A stretch of DNA of 6,573 bases from Oscillospiraceae bacterium (GCA_017848155.1 JAGAKC010000363.1:1-6573), one strand, 5' to 3'; counted from the first letter of the stretch, positions 1 through 6,573 are shown. The notes: generated from the letters alone by a model not told the origin. Numbers and translations: made by a program.

Positions 1-40
1 CATTGCCTGAAGCAGTTGTCATTAACTCCGAAATGTTCAT
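1..40 (-). CDS. 5' end of an unidentified protein gene (partial)
   Basis: Only the first 13 codons lie in the window, reading MNISELMTTASGN before the left edge. The ATG at 40-38 is preceded by GGAGGA (complement of 46-51) at a 5-nt spacing. A near-consensus promoter lies further upstream on the same strand, so this is almost certainly a real gene start. The fragment is too short to assign to a family. It lies downstream of the DUF4015-like gene on the same strand but has its own promoter, so it need not share that operon's function. Confidence 0.7.
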   Translation of the reverse strand, partial: MNISELMTTASGN

Positions 41-83
41 AGTTGTCCTCCGTTATTGTTTTTATTTTTTTAAACTAAATTAT

Positions 84-112
84 ATTATATCCTTTTTCAA
101 GGAATATTTCAA
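84..112 (-). promoter_or_regulatory. Vegetative (sigma-A type) promoter for the gene leaving the left edge
   Basis: On the minus strand the -35 box is TTGAAA (107-112) and the -10 box is TATAAT (84-89), with an exact 17-bp spacer. The predicted transcription start is near 77, giving a leader of about 37 nt before the ATG at 40. The spacer contains a small inverted repeat, CCTT-gaaa-AAGG (91-102), which may be incidental. The promoter lies in the gap after the stop of the DUF4015-like gene at 137. Confidence 0.8.
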
Positions 113-136
113 GTAGTACGATAGTTTTTTCACAAA

Positions 137-1327
137 TTATTCAGAAAATACAGTTATATCCGATTCCCTGAAAGCACGTGACACCTCATTGCGCAGGCTT
201 TCTGACAGACCGCCGGACATCTGAACGCTGTAGGCTATTCCGCCGTACATGCTGTTCATCTTTCCTGTAAGCGTCTTTGCGGAGATGTACTCGCTTCCGC
301 TTTCCGCAGTGAACTGTACAAGTATCTCGACCGTGCGGAGCTTTGTCTTGTCGCCTGCCGCCTCTGCGGTAGTCGACAGCTTGTCAGCTGCCTCAAGATC
401 GGCTGCAGTCATCTCCAGCATTAGCTTTGCTCCGTTTGCTTTGGCAGCATCGCTGCTTGCACCGATCATCTTCCAGAGAGCCTCCAGCCTTGCAGCGGGA
501 TCACGTATCGGAAGATGGCCAAGATATGCGTCATCCGCATTTAGGAACTTCGGGAATATCACATCCGCAAGGATAACTGTCTTGAAGCCTGCCGCCGCAA
601 GCTCAGCAGTGATATCCGCAATATACTTAGAGGTATTTTCAGCAAATGGCGACAGCCACGACTTACCGCCCTTTGTGGGAGCTGCGTCAAGCCATGTGTA
701 ACCATCGCTTGTCATGTACTTGATATCCTCGATGTAGTTGCCCGAAACAGAGTCACGCAAAGTGCAGATACGTGCAACAGGCGTCATGTCCGCTGCGGTA
801 ATGAGATCCGTTATCTGCTTTGCGGTAAGGGTACCCGTAACAGCTTCAGAATCCTTTATACCTGCGATATCACTTTTATACATAAAGCTTCCGCTGCTGT
901 TTTTCAGCGTCACCATAACACTGGTATAGCCGTCTGCCTTTGCAGCAGCAACAGCGCTGTTAAGAGCATCAGCGTTTCTGAGAGCACCCGCAGGAAGCAC
1001 ACGCACAGCCGCTTCCTTTATCTCCACATCATGTTCGCTGCTTTCAGAGGATGCATCTTCAGTTGCAGCCGAAGAGTCAGAGGTTCCGGCGTCTGAAGTC
1101 ACCGCCGACTCGGGCGGAGTCCACGCAGAACCCGAATCTGCCGTGCTGCTGTTATTCTTGCCCTGAAAATACTCCATAAGAGGACGGCCGAGTCCGAAGC
1201 CGATAACACCCAGCGCAGCCAGAACAACGATGGTAAGTATAACGGCAAGCGCCTGTTTGCCCTTGCTTTTCTTTTTATTATACAGGTTATATTTTCTGTG
1301 CTTTATCTTTATGTTCTTGCTTTTCAT
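137..1327 (-). CDS. Membrane-anchored extracytoplasmic protein, DUF4015-like putative glycosidase fold
   Basis: The protein has 396 residues: a very basic cytoplasmic start (1-24), one membrane span (about 26-48), a Ser/Thr/Glu/Ala-rich low-complexity linker (about 58-100) and a globular domain (about 104-396) expected outside the cell. The domain resembles the DUF4015 (PF13200) putative glycosyl hydrolase TIM barrel: an early strand VMVTLKNSSGSFMYKSD (137-153), then ITDLITAADMTPVARIC (172-188), WLSPF (224-228) and GFKTVILADVIFP (247-259). Family members typically have FDYVRFP at the last position; here the Asp is kept (D255) but the motif is one residue shorter, so catalytic activity is uncertain. 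It is the last gene of the Rnf-like operon, 48 nt after the A-like gene, with a purine-rich ribosome binding site (AGGAAGGGGA) before the ATG. Family assignment is by motif memory and moderate; the anchor and linker are directly visible. Confidence 0.65.
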   Translation of the reverse strand: MKSKNIKIKHRKYNLYNKKKSKGKQALAVILTIVVLAALGVIGFGLGRPLMEYFQGKNNSSTADSGSAWTPPESAVTSDAGTSDSSAATEDASSESSEHDVEIKEAAVRVLPAGALRNADALNSAVAAAKADGYTSVMVTLKNSSGSFMYKSDIAGIKDSEAVTGTLTAKQITDLITAADMTPVARICTLRDSVSGNYIEDIKYMTSDGYTWLDAAPTKGGKSWLSPFAENTSKYIADITAELAAAGFKTVILADVIFPKFLNADDAYLGHLPIRDPAARLEALWKMIGASSDAAKANGAKLMLEMTAADLEAADKLSTTAEAAGDKTKLRTVEILVQFTAESGSEYISAKTLTGKMNSMYGGIAYSVQMSGGLSESLRNEVSRAFRESDITVFSE

Positions 1328-1346
1328 GTCTTCCCCTTCCTGACAT

Positions 1347-1359
1347 CTATATTATATAG
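1347..1359. repeat. 13-bp AT-rich palindrome between the RnfA-like and DUF4015-like genes
   Basis: CTATAT-t-ATATAG is a perfect inverted repeat around one central base. It lies in the only true gap of the operon (1328-1375). On the minus strand it contains TATAAT (1351-1356), which could act as a -10 box for separate expression of the DUF4015-like gene. No acceptable -35 box is found at 16-18 bp, so a promoter is not claimed. Confidence 0.35.
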
Positions 1360-1375
1360 TATGCATGGTTTTTAC

Positions 1376-1969
1376 TCAGAAATCCACAGTATATCCAACT
1401 AATGCATAAAAGGCAAGGGAGATAACTCCGATATAGACAAGCATTATGGGATATCCGCGGAATGCCTTGGGGATCTTGTCGGAATCAAGCTTTTCGTGTG
1501 CGATATTAAGCAGCAGACAAGCGAGGAAAAATCCAACACCTGTGCCAAAGCCGTAGCCGATATACGACCATATATCGCTGCCATAGCTTGAATTAAGGAA
1601 CAGCGCTCCGATAACTGTGCAGTTGAATATTGCAAGATGCGCATACTTGCGCACTTTTGAAAAGGTCTTTGGGAAAACTCTCCACAGGAATAAAAGCGCC
1701 GCAATATACAGAATACTTATGACCGCAACATAAACGAGCGGCATGAATAACCAGCCATACTTCATCGGCAGAAGCAGCCCGTCAAGAAAGAAGGTTATCA
1801 TGCTTGCAACAGTGGTCATAGCGGTGAGCCCTATCGTAAAGCCTGTAACATGAGAGTCCTTACGGGACGCATATATCACCACATTTGAGCCAAACGCTCG
1901 CTCGAATATAGCATTCTGTACGAATATCGACAGCATAGCCGTCGATATGATTTTTGTAAGTATGTCCAT
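1376..1969 (-). CDS. RnfA/NqrE-family membrane protein lacking one Fe-S cluster cysteine
   Basis: The protein has 197 residues, close to the usual length of about 190 for RnfA, and about six hydrophobic spans. Family hallmarks are clear: QNAIFERAFGSNVVIYAS (18-35) aligns without gaps to the RnfA segment NNFVLTRFLGICPFLGVS, FNCTVIGA (115-122) aligns to TTNCAVLGV, and IPKAFRGYPIMLVYIGVISL (166-185) matches the last helix. In Rnf/Nqr the two cysteines of these first motifs bind a [2Fe-2S] cluster shared with RnfE. Here the first is Asn29; only Cys117 remains. The start ATG overlaps the stop of the E-like gene by one base (TAATG) and has a strong AAAGGAGG upstream, implying translational coupling. 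Membership in the family is secure; electron transfer through a conventional cluster is not expected. Confidence 0.85.
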   Translation of the reverse strand: MDILTKIISTAMLSIFVQNAIFERAFGSNVVIYASRKDSHVTGFTIGLTAMTTVASMITFFLDGLLLPMKYGWLFMPLVYVAVISILYIAALLFLWRVFPKTFSKVRKYAHLAIFNCTVIGALFLNSSYGSDIWSYIGYGFGTGVGFFLACLLLNIAHEKLDSDKIPKAFRGYPIMLVYIGVISLAFYALVGYTVDF

Positions 1970-2610
1970 TAAGCCTCTGCCTCCTTTCGGAGCACATCGG
2001 CCTCTTTTTCGCCGGCTGCTTTCTTTCTGTTATAGTATGCCCTGCACGCTGCTGCGAAGATGCCCACCAGAAAGAAGCCGAAAAACGGCGATTTTGCCGC
2101 AGGCATAAGTGCGTCACAGATATGTGCACCGAATACCGTGCCGAAAGCAAGCAGCTCACGGATAAGCGCCACCGCAAAAGCAACTATTGCATATCCTACG
2201 ATGTAGACAAAAGCATCCACCGCCATTGCCGCATATGTGATAAGATAGAATCTGCTCTCCGTCTTTGCAAGCAGCAATGAATTTACAACGATTATCTCAA
2301 TATACAGCGATACAGTGGGCGCAGTTTCGGGAAACAGCGTATTTACAAGTATGGCTGTTGGAATAAACACCGTAGCGGCTACCATTGCATATAGTATGAT
2401 ACGTACAGTGTAGGATATCTTTTTGGGGATCATCCTGCAGATAAGTATCGAAAAATACGATATCATGAAAAAGCTGAGCGAAAGTATCGCAGCACGCTCT
2501 GCCGTCGTGGCAGCAACTATTACGGGCGCAGTGACAAGGCCGCTTGTCAGAACGATATTCTGTCGGAAAAGGCCGTCAAAGCAGATGGGGTAATCCTTCC
2601 TTTCCGCCAT
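1969..2610 (-). CDS. RnfE/NqrD-family membrane protein lacking both Fe-S cluster cysteines
   Basis: The protein has 213 residues, about six membrane spans and a charged C-terminal tail (about 191-213) rich in Lys and Glu. FDGLFRQNIVL (11-21) matches the RnfE amphipathic start (GIWKENPVL type). The following segment aligns without gaps to LGLCP, placing Ala28 where the first cluster cysteine belongs. IEIIVVNSLLLAKTE (104-118) aligns to PLIVVNCIILGRAE, placing Ser111 at the second. RELLAFGTVFG (151-161) matches the family REILGxGTxFG motif. Cysteines 10, 58, 165 and 189 exist but are not at ligand positions. The gene follows the D-like gene with a one-base TAATG overlap and precedes the A-like gene the same way; the canonical rnfG between D and E is absent. 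It is annotated by homology only: as an electron carrier it looks disabled. Confidence 0.8.
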   Translation of the reverse strand: MAERKDYPICFDGLFRQNIVLTSGLVTAPVIVAATTAERAAILSLSFFMISYFSILICRMIPKKISYTVRIILYAMVAATVFIPTAILVNTLFPETAPTVSLYIEIIVVNSLLLAKTESRFYLITYAAMAVDAFVYIVGYAIVAFAVALIRELLAFGTVFGAHICDALMPAAKSPFFGFFLVGIFAAACRAYYNRKKAAGEKEADVLRKEAEA

Positions 2611-3713
2611 TATTCGTCGCCCCCTTTGCTGCGCTTTCTTCTGTGTTTCTTCACCTTTCCGTCAATGGGCGGAGTGTTGTAGCGATACTTTTCTGGAAGC
2701 TGTATCTCCTGAGTATCGGTGAGCTTTATATTGCCGCGCTGGGCAGCATTCTTATTCTGCTCATAGGAGCTGATATATGTCTTTTTCCAGTAAGAAAGGT
2801 TGTCAACGATAGTATCAAAGCCGTTGGACATTGCATTGACGATAAGCAGCGCAAACACAAAGCAGCCCTCTGTCTGACCGAAATACCGGAACATCATGAC
2901 CGTATATCCGAGCGCTATACCATATATGACACGGGCACCTCTGCGCTTCGGAGTGATGTACGGCTCTGCACCGAGAAAAACTATACCGAAGAGCATAAAT
3001 CCGCTGGTAAGCTCATAAAAGATCGACTCAAGACCGCTGACATCTATTCTTGGGTAGAAGAATGCCAGCAGCGATACTGTGCCGAGGCATGACACCGTTG
3101 CGCAGAAGCTGGTGCTGTGCCTTAACAGCATACAGATACCGCATACAGCGATGACAAGGATACTTGCCGCACCGATAGCACCCGGAACATTGCCCATCAG
3201 GATATCAAGGACAGAATAAGCAGGAACATTACCTATCTTCAGGGTGTTGTCCAGAGAACGGGAAAGCAGTCCTGTAAAATCATCCATAAGAAAAGGCATT
3301 ATCTGTCCGTTCTTGGGATAGTATAACATTTCTGCGGGATAGCATATAATTAAGAATGCCGCAGCAATGGCAGGCGGAGAAAAGATAACATTTTCACGAC
3401 CGCCGAAAATATGCTTGCCGATAACGACGCATATGATAACTCCAAGACCGGAATAAACATAGGGAATGCTTGCAGGCATCAGCATGACCAGCGCCATAGA
3501 CCAGAAAGGTACGCTGGTATCGTTGATATCATACTCTATCCTTCTTATCTTGCAGCATATCCAGTCGGCAAGGATACCTAAAGCAAGGCATTCCGCTGTG
3601 ACGGCAAGAACACGCCATCCCATCAGAAAAACCGCCGGGATAAGCAACGCTGCCATAAACACGAATCTTTCCCGGTATACCTTGCTCGCATCGCGCGCAA
3701 TAACTGAATCCAT
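2610..3713 (-). CDS. RnfD/NqrB-family membrane protein without the FMN attachment site
   Basis: The start chosen is the ATG at 3713, because it has AAAGGA nearby on the minus strand (complement of about 3722-3728); the frame extends upstream to 3947 only by running antisense through mecA. The product is 367 residues, with about eight to ten hydrophobic spans. RnfD landmarks are GKHIFGGRENVIFSPPA (99-115), GNVPGAIG (174-181) and FLGAEPYITPKRRGARVIYG (246-265), matching FMATDPVTSP...GKWIYG. In RnfD the motif SGAT carries FMN on its threonine; here the aligned stretch is DDFTGLL (144-150), with Leu150 in the threonine position. A hydrophilic, basic C-terminal tail of about 58 residues (310-367, ending with a Lys/Arg cluster) is longer than in typical RnfD. 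It is the first gene of the operon, coupled to the E-like gene by a TAATG overlap. The fold is secure; redox function is doubtful. Confidence 0.82.
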   Translation of the reverse strand: MDSVIARDASKVYRERFVFMAALLIPAVFLMGWRVLAVTAECLALGILADWICCKIRRIEYDINDTSVPFWSMALVMLMPASIPYVYSGLGVIICVVIGKHIFGGRENVIFSPPAIAAAFLIICYPAEMLYYPKNGQIMPFLMDDFTGLLSRSLDNTLKIGNVPAYSVLDILMGNVPGAIGAASILVIAVCGICMLLRHSTSFCATVSCLGTVSLLAFFYPRIDVSGLESIFYELTSGFMLFGIVFLGAEPYITPKRRGARVIYGIALGYTVMMFRYFGQTEGCFVFALLIVNAMSNGFDTIVDNLSYWKKTYISSYEQNKNAAQRGNIKLTDTQEIQLPEKYRYNTPPIDGKVKKHRRKRSKGGDE

Positions 3714-3730
3714 CAATAAAATCCTTTCGC

Positions 3731-3748
3731 AGACGGTCAAAACCGTCT
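3731..3748. promoter_or_regulatory. Inverted repeat in the divergent mecA / RnfD-like control region
   Basis: AGACGGT-caaa-ACCGTCT is a perfect 7-bp inverted repeat with a 4-nt spacer, lying in the 70-bp gap between two divergent starts (3713 minus, 3784 plus). On the minus strand it sits directly upstream of the RnfD-like ribosome binding site; on the plus strand it is followed by TTTATATAAAT, which could include a -10 box for mecA (a poor TTCGCA at 3726-3731, 17-bp spacer, TTATAT at 3749-3754). It could be an operator shared by both genes or a leader RNA hairpin. No clear promoter for the operon is visible here, so the role is unresolved. Confidence 0.45.
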
Positions 3749-3768
3749 TTATATAAATACGCTTCCAT

Positions 3769-3776
3769 AAAGGAGG
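3769..3776 (+). promoter_or_regulatory. Strong ribosome binding site of the mecA-like gene
   Basis: AAAGGAGG lies 7 nt before the ATG at 3784 and is fully complementary to the anti-Shine-Dalgarno end of 16S rRNA. It fixes the start of this gene and, by implication, makes the antisense extension of the RnfD-like frame through this region unlikely. Confidence 0.85.
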
Positions 3777-3783
3777 TAACCAT

Positions 3784-4314
3784 ATGAAAGCCGAGCAGCT
3801 GGGAGAAATAACATACAAGATAACACTGGACCGCCTTGAGGCACAGAAAGTCCCCACTGACGGACGACCGCAGGACATGCGCCGTTTCATCTGCACGATG
3901 ATCGAACGTCTTGATACAGAGCAGGGCGTATCGATACCGCAGGGCAAGCTGCTGGTAGAAGCATTTCTGCGCTCCGACGGGAGCTATGTTTTCTTCGTTT
4001 CCGCGCTTGAGTGTCTTTCCCATGAAGTGCCGCAGCCGCACCTCTATGCATGCGAGGTCACGGGAATAGAACAGCTTCGCCCTCTGTGCGGAGCGCTTGC
4101 CGCAGCAGCTGCCGAATGCAGCGTCTATTGCGGAAGCAGTCCTGAACGCTACAGGCTGATATTATCCGATCCCGATGAAACGACCATACGCATCTGCACA
4201 GAATACAGCGATACCTGTGAGATATCACCGCTCTTTGCGGCACAGACAAGAGAGTATCTTACAGAGATCGCCGCAATACACAGCGCAGCGTTTCTGTATG
4301 AACTGCTAAGCTGA
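3784..4314 (+). CDS. mecA: MecA-like adaptor protein for the ClpC protease
   Basis: The protein is 176 residues, shorter than Bacillus MecA (about 218). The N-terminal domain has the MecA pattern: MKAEQLGEITYKITLDRLEA (1-20) like MKIExxxENxIKVTLSxEDLEE, then RRFICTMIERLDTEQGVSI (33-51) and GKLLVEAFLRSDGSYVFFVS (54-73). The C-terminal half contains a helix IEQLRPLCGALAAA (95-108), strands around YRLILS (123-128), EYSD (140-143) and a final amphipathic helix, in the order of the MecA C-terminal domain that binds ClpC. MecA delivers substrates to ClpCP and activates it; the substrates here are unknown. The acidic linker between the domains is nearly absent, explaining the short length. It is transcribed away from the Rnf-like operon and towards rpe. 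Similarity is by motif recognition, so the symbol is a best guess; it may be a MecA paralogue. Confidence 0.65.
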   Translation: MKAEQLGEITYKITLDRLEAQKVPTDGRPQDMRRFICTMIERLDTEQGVSIPQGKLLVEAFLRSDGSYVFFVSALECLSHEVPQPHLYACEVTGIEQLRPLCGALAAAAAECSVYCGSSPERYRLILSDPDETTIRICTEYSDTCEISPLFAAQTREYLTEIAAIHSAAFLYELLS

Positions 4315-4317
4315 TCA
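4312..4317. other. Back-to-back convergent stop codons (TGATCA)
   Basis: The plus-strand TGA of the mecA-like gene (4312-4314) is directly followed by TCA (4315-4317), the complement of the TGA that ends rpe. The two genes therefore meet with zero bases between them on a 6-bp palindrome. No hairpin terminator with a T-run lies at the junction, so each transcript must end inside the other gene or read through as antisense. Confidence 0.85.
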
Positions 4318-4974
4318 GTCAGCTGCCTTTTTAAGCTCGTCGTTTACTGCCCTCATGTTCTCTGCCTTGAACAGAGTCGTTCCGGAAACAAGAACATTTG
4401 CGCCTGCCTTCTTCACAAGCTTTGCTGTCTTTTCATCGATACCGCCGTCGACCTGGATATCAAGTTCCTTAAGACCGAGGTTGTCTGCGGTCTTGCGCAG
4501 AGCCATGATCTTGTCAACTGTCGCAGGGATGAATGCCTGTCCGCCGTAACCGGGCTCAACAGTCATTACCAGCACCATATCGCACAGATGCAGATAGGGG
4601 TATACTGTTTCGATGGGGGTAAGCGGCTTTACAGCCAGTGCAGCCTTCTTGCCGCGCTTTCTGATGTCCTTCAGCACCTCAGCGAGAGTACAGAAGCTCT
4701 CTGCGTGGATGGTGATCATATCTGCGCCTGCGTCAGCAAAAAGTGCGATCTGATCAGTGGGGTCCTCTACCATAAGATGAACGTCCAGGAACATATCTGT
4801 AGAAGCTCTTACAGCCTTGAGAACAGGGCTGCCGTAGGTTATCTGGTCAACAAAAACGCCGTCCATTACATCAAAGTGCACCCAGTCAACGCCTGATTTC
4901 TTTGCCTTGCTTATTTCAAGGGCGAGCTGTGCGAGATTACATGCGAGAAGTGAAGCAGATGTCTTGATAGTCAT
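4315..4974 (-). CDS. rpe: Ribulose-phosphate 3-epimerase
   Basis: The enzyme interconverts D-ribulose 5-phosphate and D-xylulose 5-phosphate in the cytosolic pentose phosphate pathway. The ATG at 4974 is preferred over one at 5013 because AAAAGGA lies about 10 nt upstream and the product (219 residues) has the normal family length, beginning MTIKTSASLLACN. It is a TIM barrel with the metal/catalytic motifs in place: VHFDVMDGVF (32-41; His33, Asp35), DVHLMVEDP (64-72; His66), the phosphate-side segment TVEPGYGGQAF (138-148) and VDGGI (175-179; Asp176). FVDQITYG replaces the more common FVPNITFG, a mild variation. The stop abuts that of mecA on the opposite strand. The gene has its own promoter and appears monocistronic within this window. 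Confidence 0.95.
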   Translation of the reverse strand: MTIKTSASLLACNLAQLALEISKAKKSGVDWVHFDVMDGVFVDQITYGSPVLKAVRASTDMFLDVHLMVEDPTDQIALFADAGADMITIHAESFCTLAEVLKDIRKRGKKAALAVKPLTPIETVYPYLHLCDMVLVMTVEPGYGGQAFIPATVDKIMALRKTADNLGLKELDIQVDGGIDEKTAKLVKKAGANVLVSGTTLFKAENMRAVNDELKKAAD

Positions 4975-5019
4975 ATATTCATTATCCTTTTCGTCATATT
5001 TTCGGGCGAGCATGCCATA

Positions 5020-5040
5020 GCTGCCGCAACATCAGGCAGC
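5020..5040 (-). promoter_or_regulatory. Hairpin in the rpe leader
   Basis: GCTGCC (5020-5025) and GGCAGC (5035-5040) form a 6-bp GC-rich stem with a 9-nt loop within the roughly 90-nt rpe leader. It has no T-run after it on the minus strand, so it is not a terminator. It may stabilise the mRNA or be incidental. Confidence 0.35.
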
Positions 5041-5073
5041 CATCACACGACATATTTCAACCCATATAATATT

Positions 5074-5102
5074 ATTCTATAATAAATATCTTTTCAAGTC
5101 AA
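5074..5102 (-). promoter_or_regulatory. Vegetative promoter of rpe
   Basis: On the minus strand the -35 box is TTGACT (5097-5102) and the -10 box is TAGAAT (5074-5079), with an exact 17-bp spacer. The predicted start is near 5067, giving a leader of about 90 nt. The T7-GC-A7 palindrome lies 14 bp upstream of the -35 box, where A/T tracts commonly strengthen promoters. Confidence 0.7.
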
Positions 5103-5206
5103 TAGCTGACGCGATTTTTTTTGCAAAAAAACACAATAGCGTGAAAATTTCCGAAATAACGTCAGATTTCACAAATATATTTGGTTATTTTTATTTTCGT
5201 TTTTTC
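5103..5206. other. AT-rich spacer between the divergent rpe and guaB promoters
   Basis: No convincing gene is seen in this stretch. It holds the palindrome TTTTTTTGCAAAAAAA (5116-5131), a CTGACG/CGTCAG inverted repeat (5106-5111 and 5160-5165) and, overlapping it, a GTGAAA/TTTCAC inverted repeat (5141-5146 and 5167-5172). These are likely binding sites or A/T-tract bent DNA serving one or both promoters; no known operator was recognised. Confidence 0.45.
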
Positions 5207-5235
5207 TTGAAAAATCTGCTTTTAGGTGCTATAAT
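5207..5235 (+). promoter_or_regulatory. Vegetative promoter of guaB
   Basis: The -35 box TTGAAA (5207-5212) and the -10 box TATAAT (5230-5235) are separated by exactly 17 bp. Transcription is predicted to start near 5242, leaving an untranslated leader of about 183 nt before the guaB ATG at 5425, longer than needed for translation alone. Confidence 0.85.
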
Positions 5236-5241
5236 ATTATC

Positions 5242-6573
<1,332 letters not shown>

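Noticed and set aside
249..929. Plus-strand frames opposite the DUF4015-like gene
   Set aside because: No ribosome binding sites, no family resemblance; they are shadows of the minus-strand gene.
1328..1375. Internal promoter for the DUF4015-like gene
   Set aside because: TATAAT is present within a palindrome but no -35-like box lies at 16-18 bp, so evidence is insufficient.
2544..3092. 182-codon plus-strand frame opposite the RnfE/RnfD-like junction
   Set aside because: It crosses two coupled minus-strand genes, has no ribosome binding site and no recognisable features.
3714..3947. Upstream extension of the RnfD-like frame (78 extra residues beginning MPCGIDTP)
   Set aside because: It runs antisense through the mecA-like gene, is low in RnfD character, and the internal ATG at 3713 has its own ribosome binding site and matches the family start.
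4975..5013. Longer rpe start at 5013 (13 extra residues)
   Set aside because: The ATG at 4974 has a well-spaced AAAAGGA and gives the normal family length; the extra residues have no family match.

Overview
The window looks like chromosomal DNA from a low-to-moderate GC Gram-positive anaerobe of the Clostridia, most likely Oscillospiraceae/Ruminococcus-like. This is inferred from AGGAGG-type ribosome binding sites, TTGAAA/TATAAT promoters in AT-rich gaps, and the gene families present. No rRNA, tRNA, CRISPR array or insertion sequence was seen.

Layout, left to right. (1) Bases 1-40 hold the first 13 codons of an unidentified minus-strand gene, with a clear ribosome binding site and a near-consensus promoter at 84-112. 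(2) From 3713 down to 137 runs a tight minus-strand operon of four genes. Three encode membrane proteins of the Rnf/Nqr family, in the order RnfD-like, RnfE-like, RnfA-like, joined by TAATG stop/start overlaps. The fourth is a membrane-anchored extracellular protein resembling the DUF4015 putative glycosidase family. (3) Divergent from this operon at 3784 is a short MecA-like ClpC adaptor with a strong ribosome binding site. A 7-bp inverted repeat lies in the gap between them. (4) Convergent with mecA, and abutting it stop to stop, is ribulose-phosphate 3-epimerase (rpe, minus strand), with a good promoter at 5074-5102. (5) A non-coding gap of about 450 bases separates rpe from guaB (IMP dehydrogenase, plus strand), which runs off the right edge. 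The gap holds two divergent promoters, a 16-bp T7-GC-A7 palindrome and a guaB leader of about 180 nt with weak secondary structure.

The most notable item is the Rnf-like operon. Canonical Rnf loci run C-D-G-E-A-B and carry covalent FMN on RnfD and RnfG plus a membrane [2Fe-2S] cluster held by two cysteines each in RnfA and RnfE. Here the soluble redox subunits C and B and the flavoprotein G are absent from the locus. The FMN attachment motif of the D-like protein reads TGLL instead of SGAT, and three of the four cluster cysteines are replaced (Ala28 and Ser111 in the E-like protein, Asn29 in the A-like protein; only Cys117 of the A-like protein remains). The family scaffold motifs are nevertheless well kept and all frames are open. 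This looks like a membrane trimer that has lost its redox function and been kept for another role, co-transcribed with an extracytoplasmic DUF4015-like protein. What it does cannot be told from sequence alone. The remaining genes (rpe, guaB, mecA) are ordinary housekeeping or regulatory genes.
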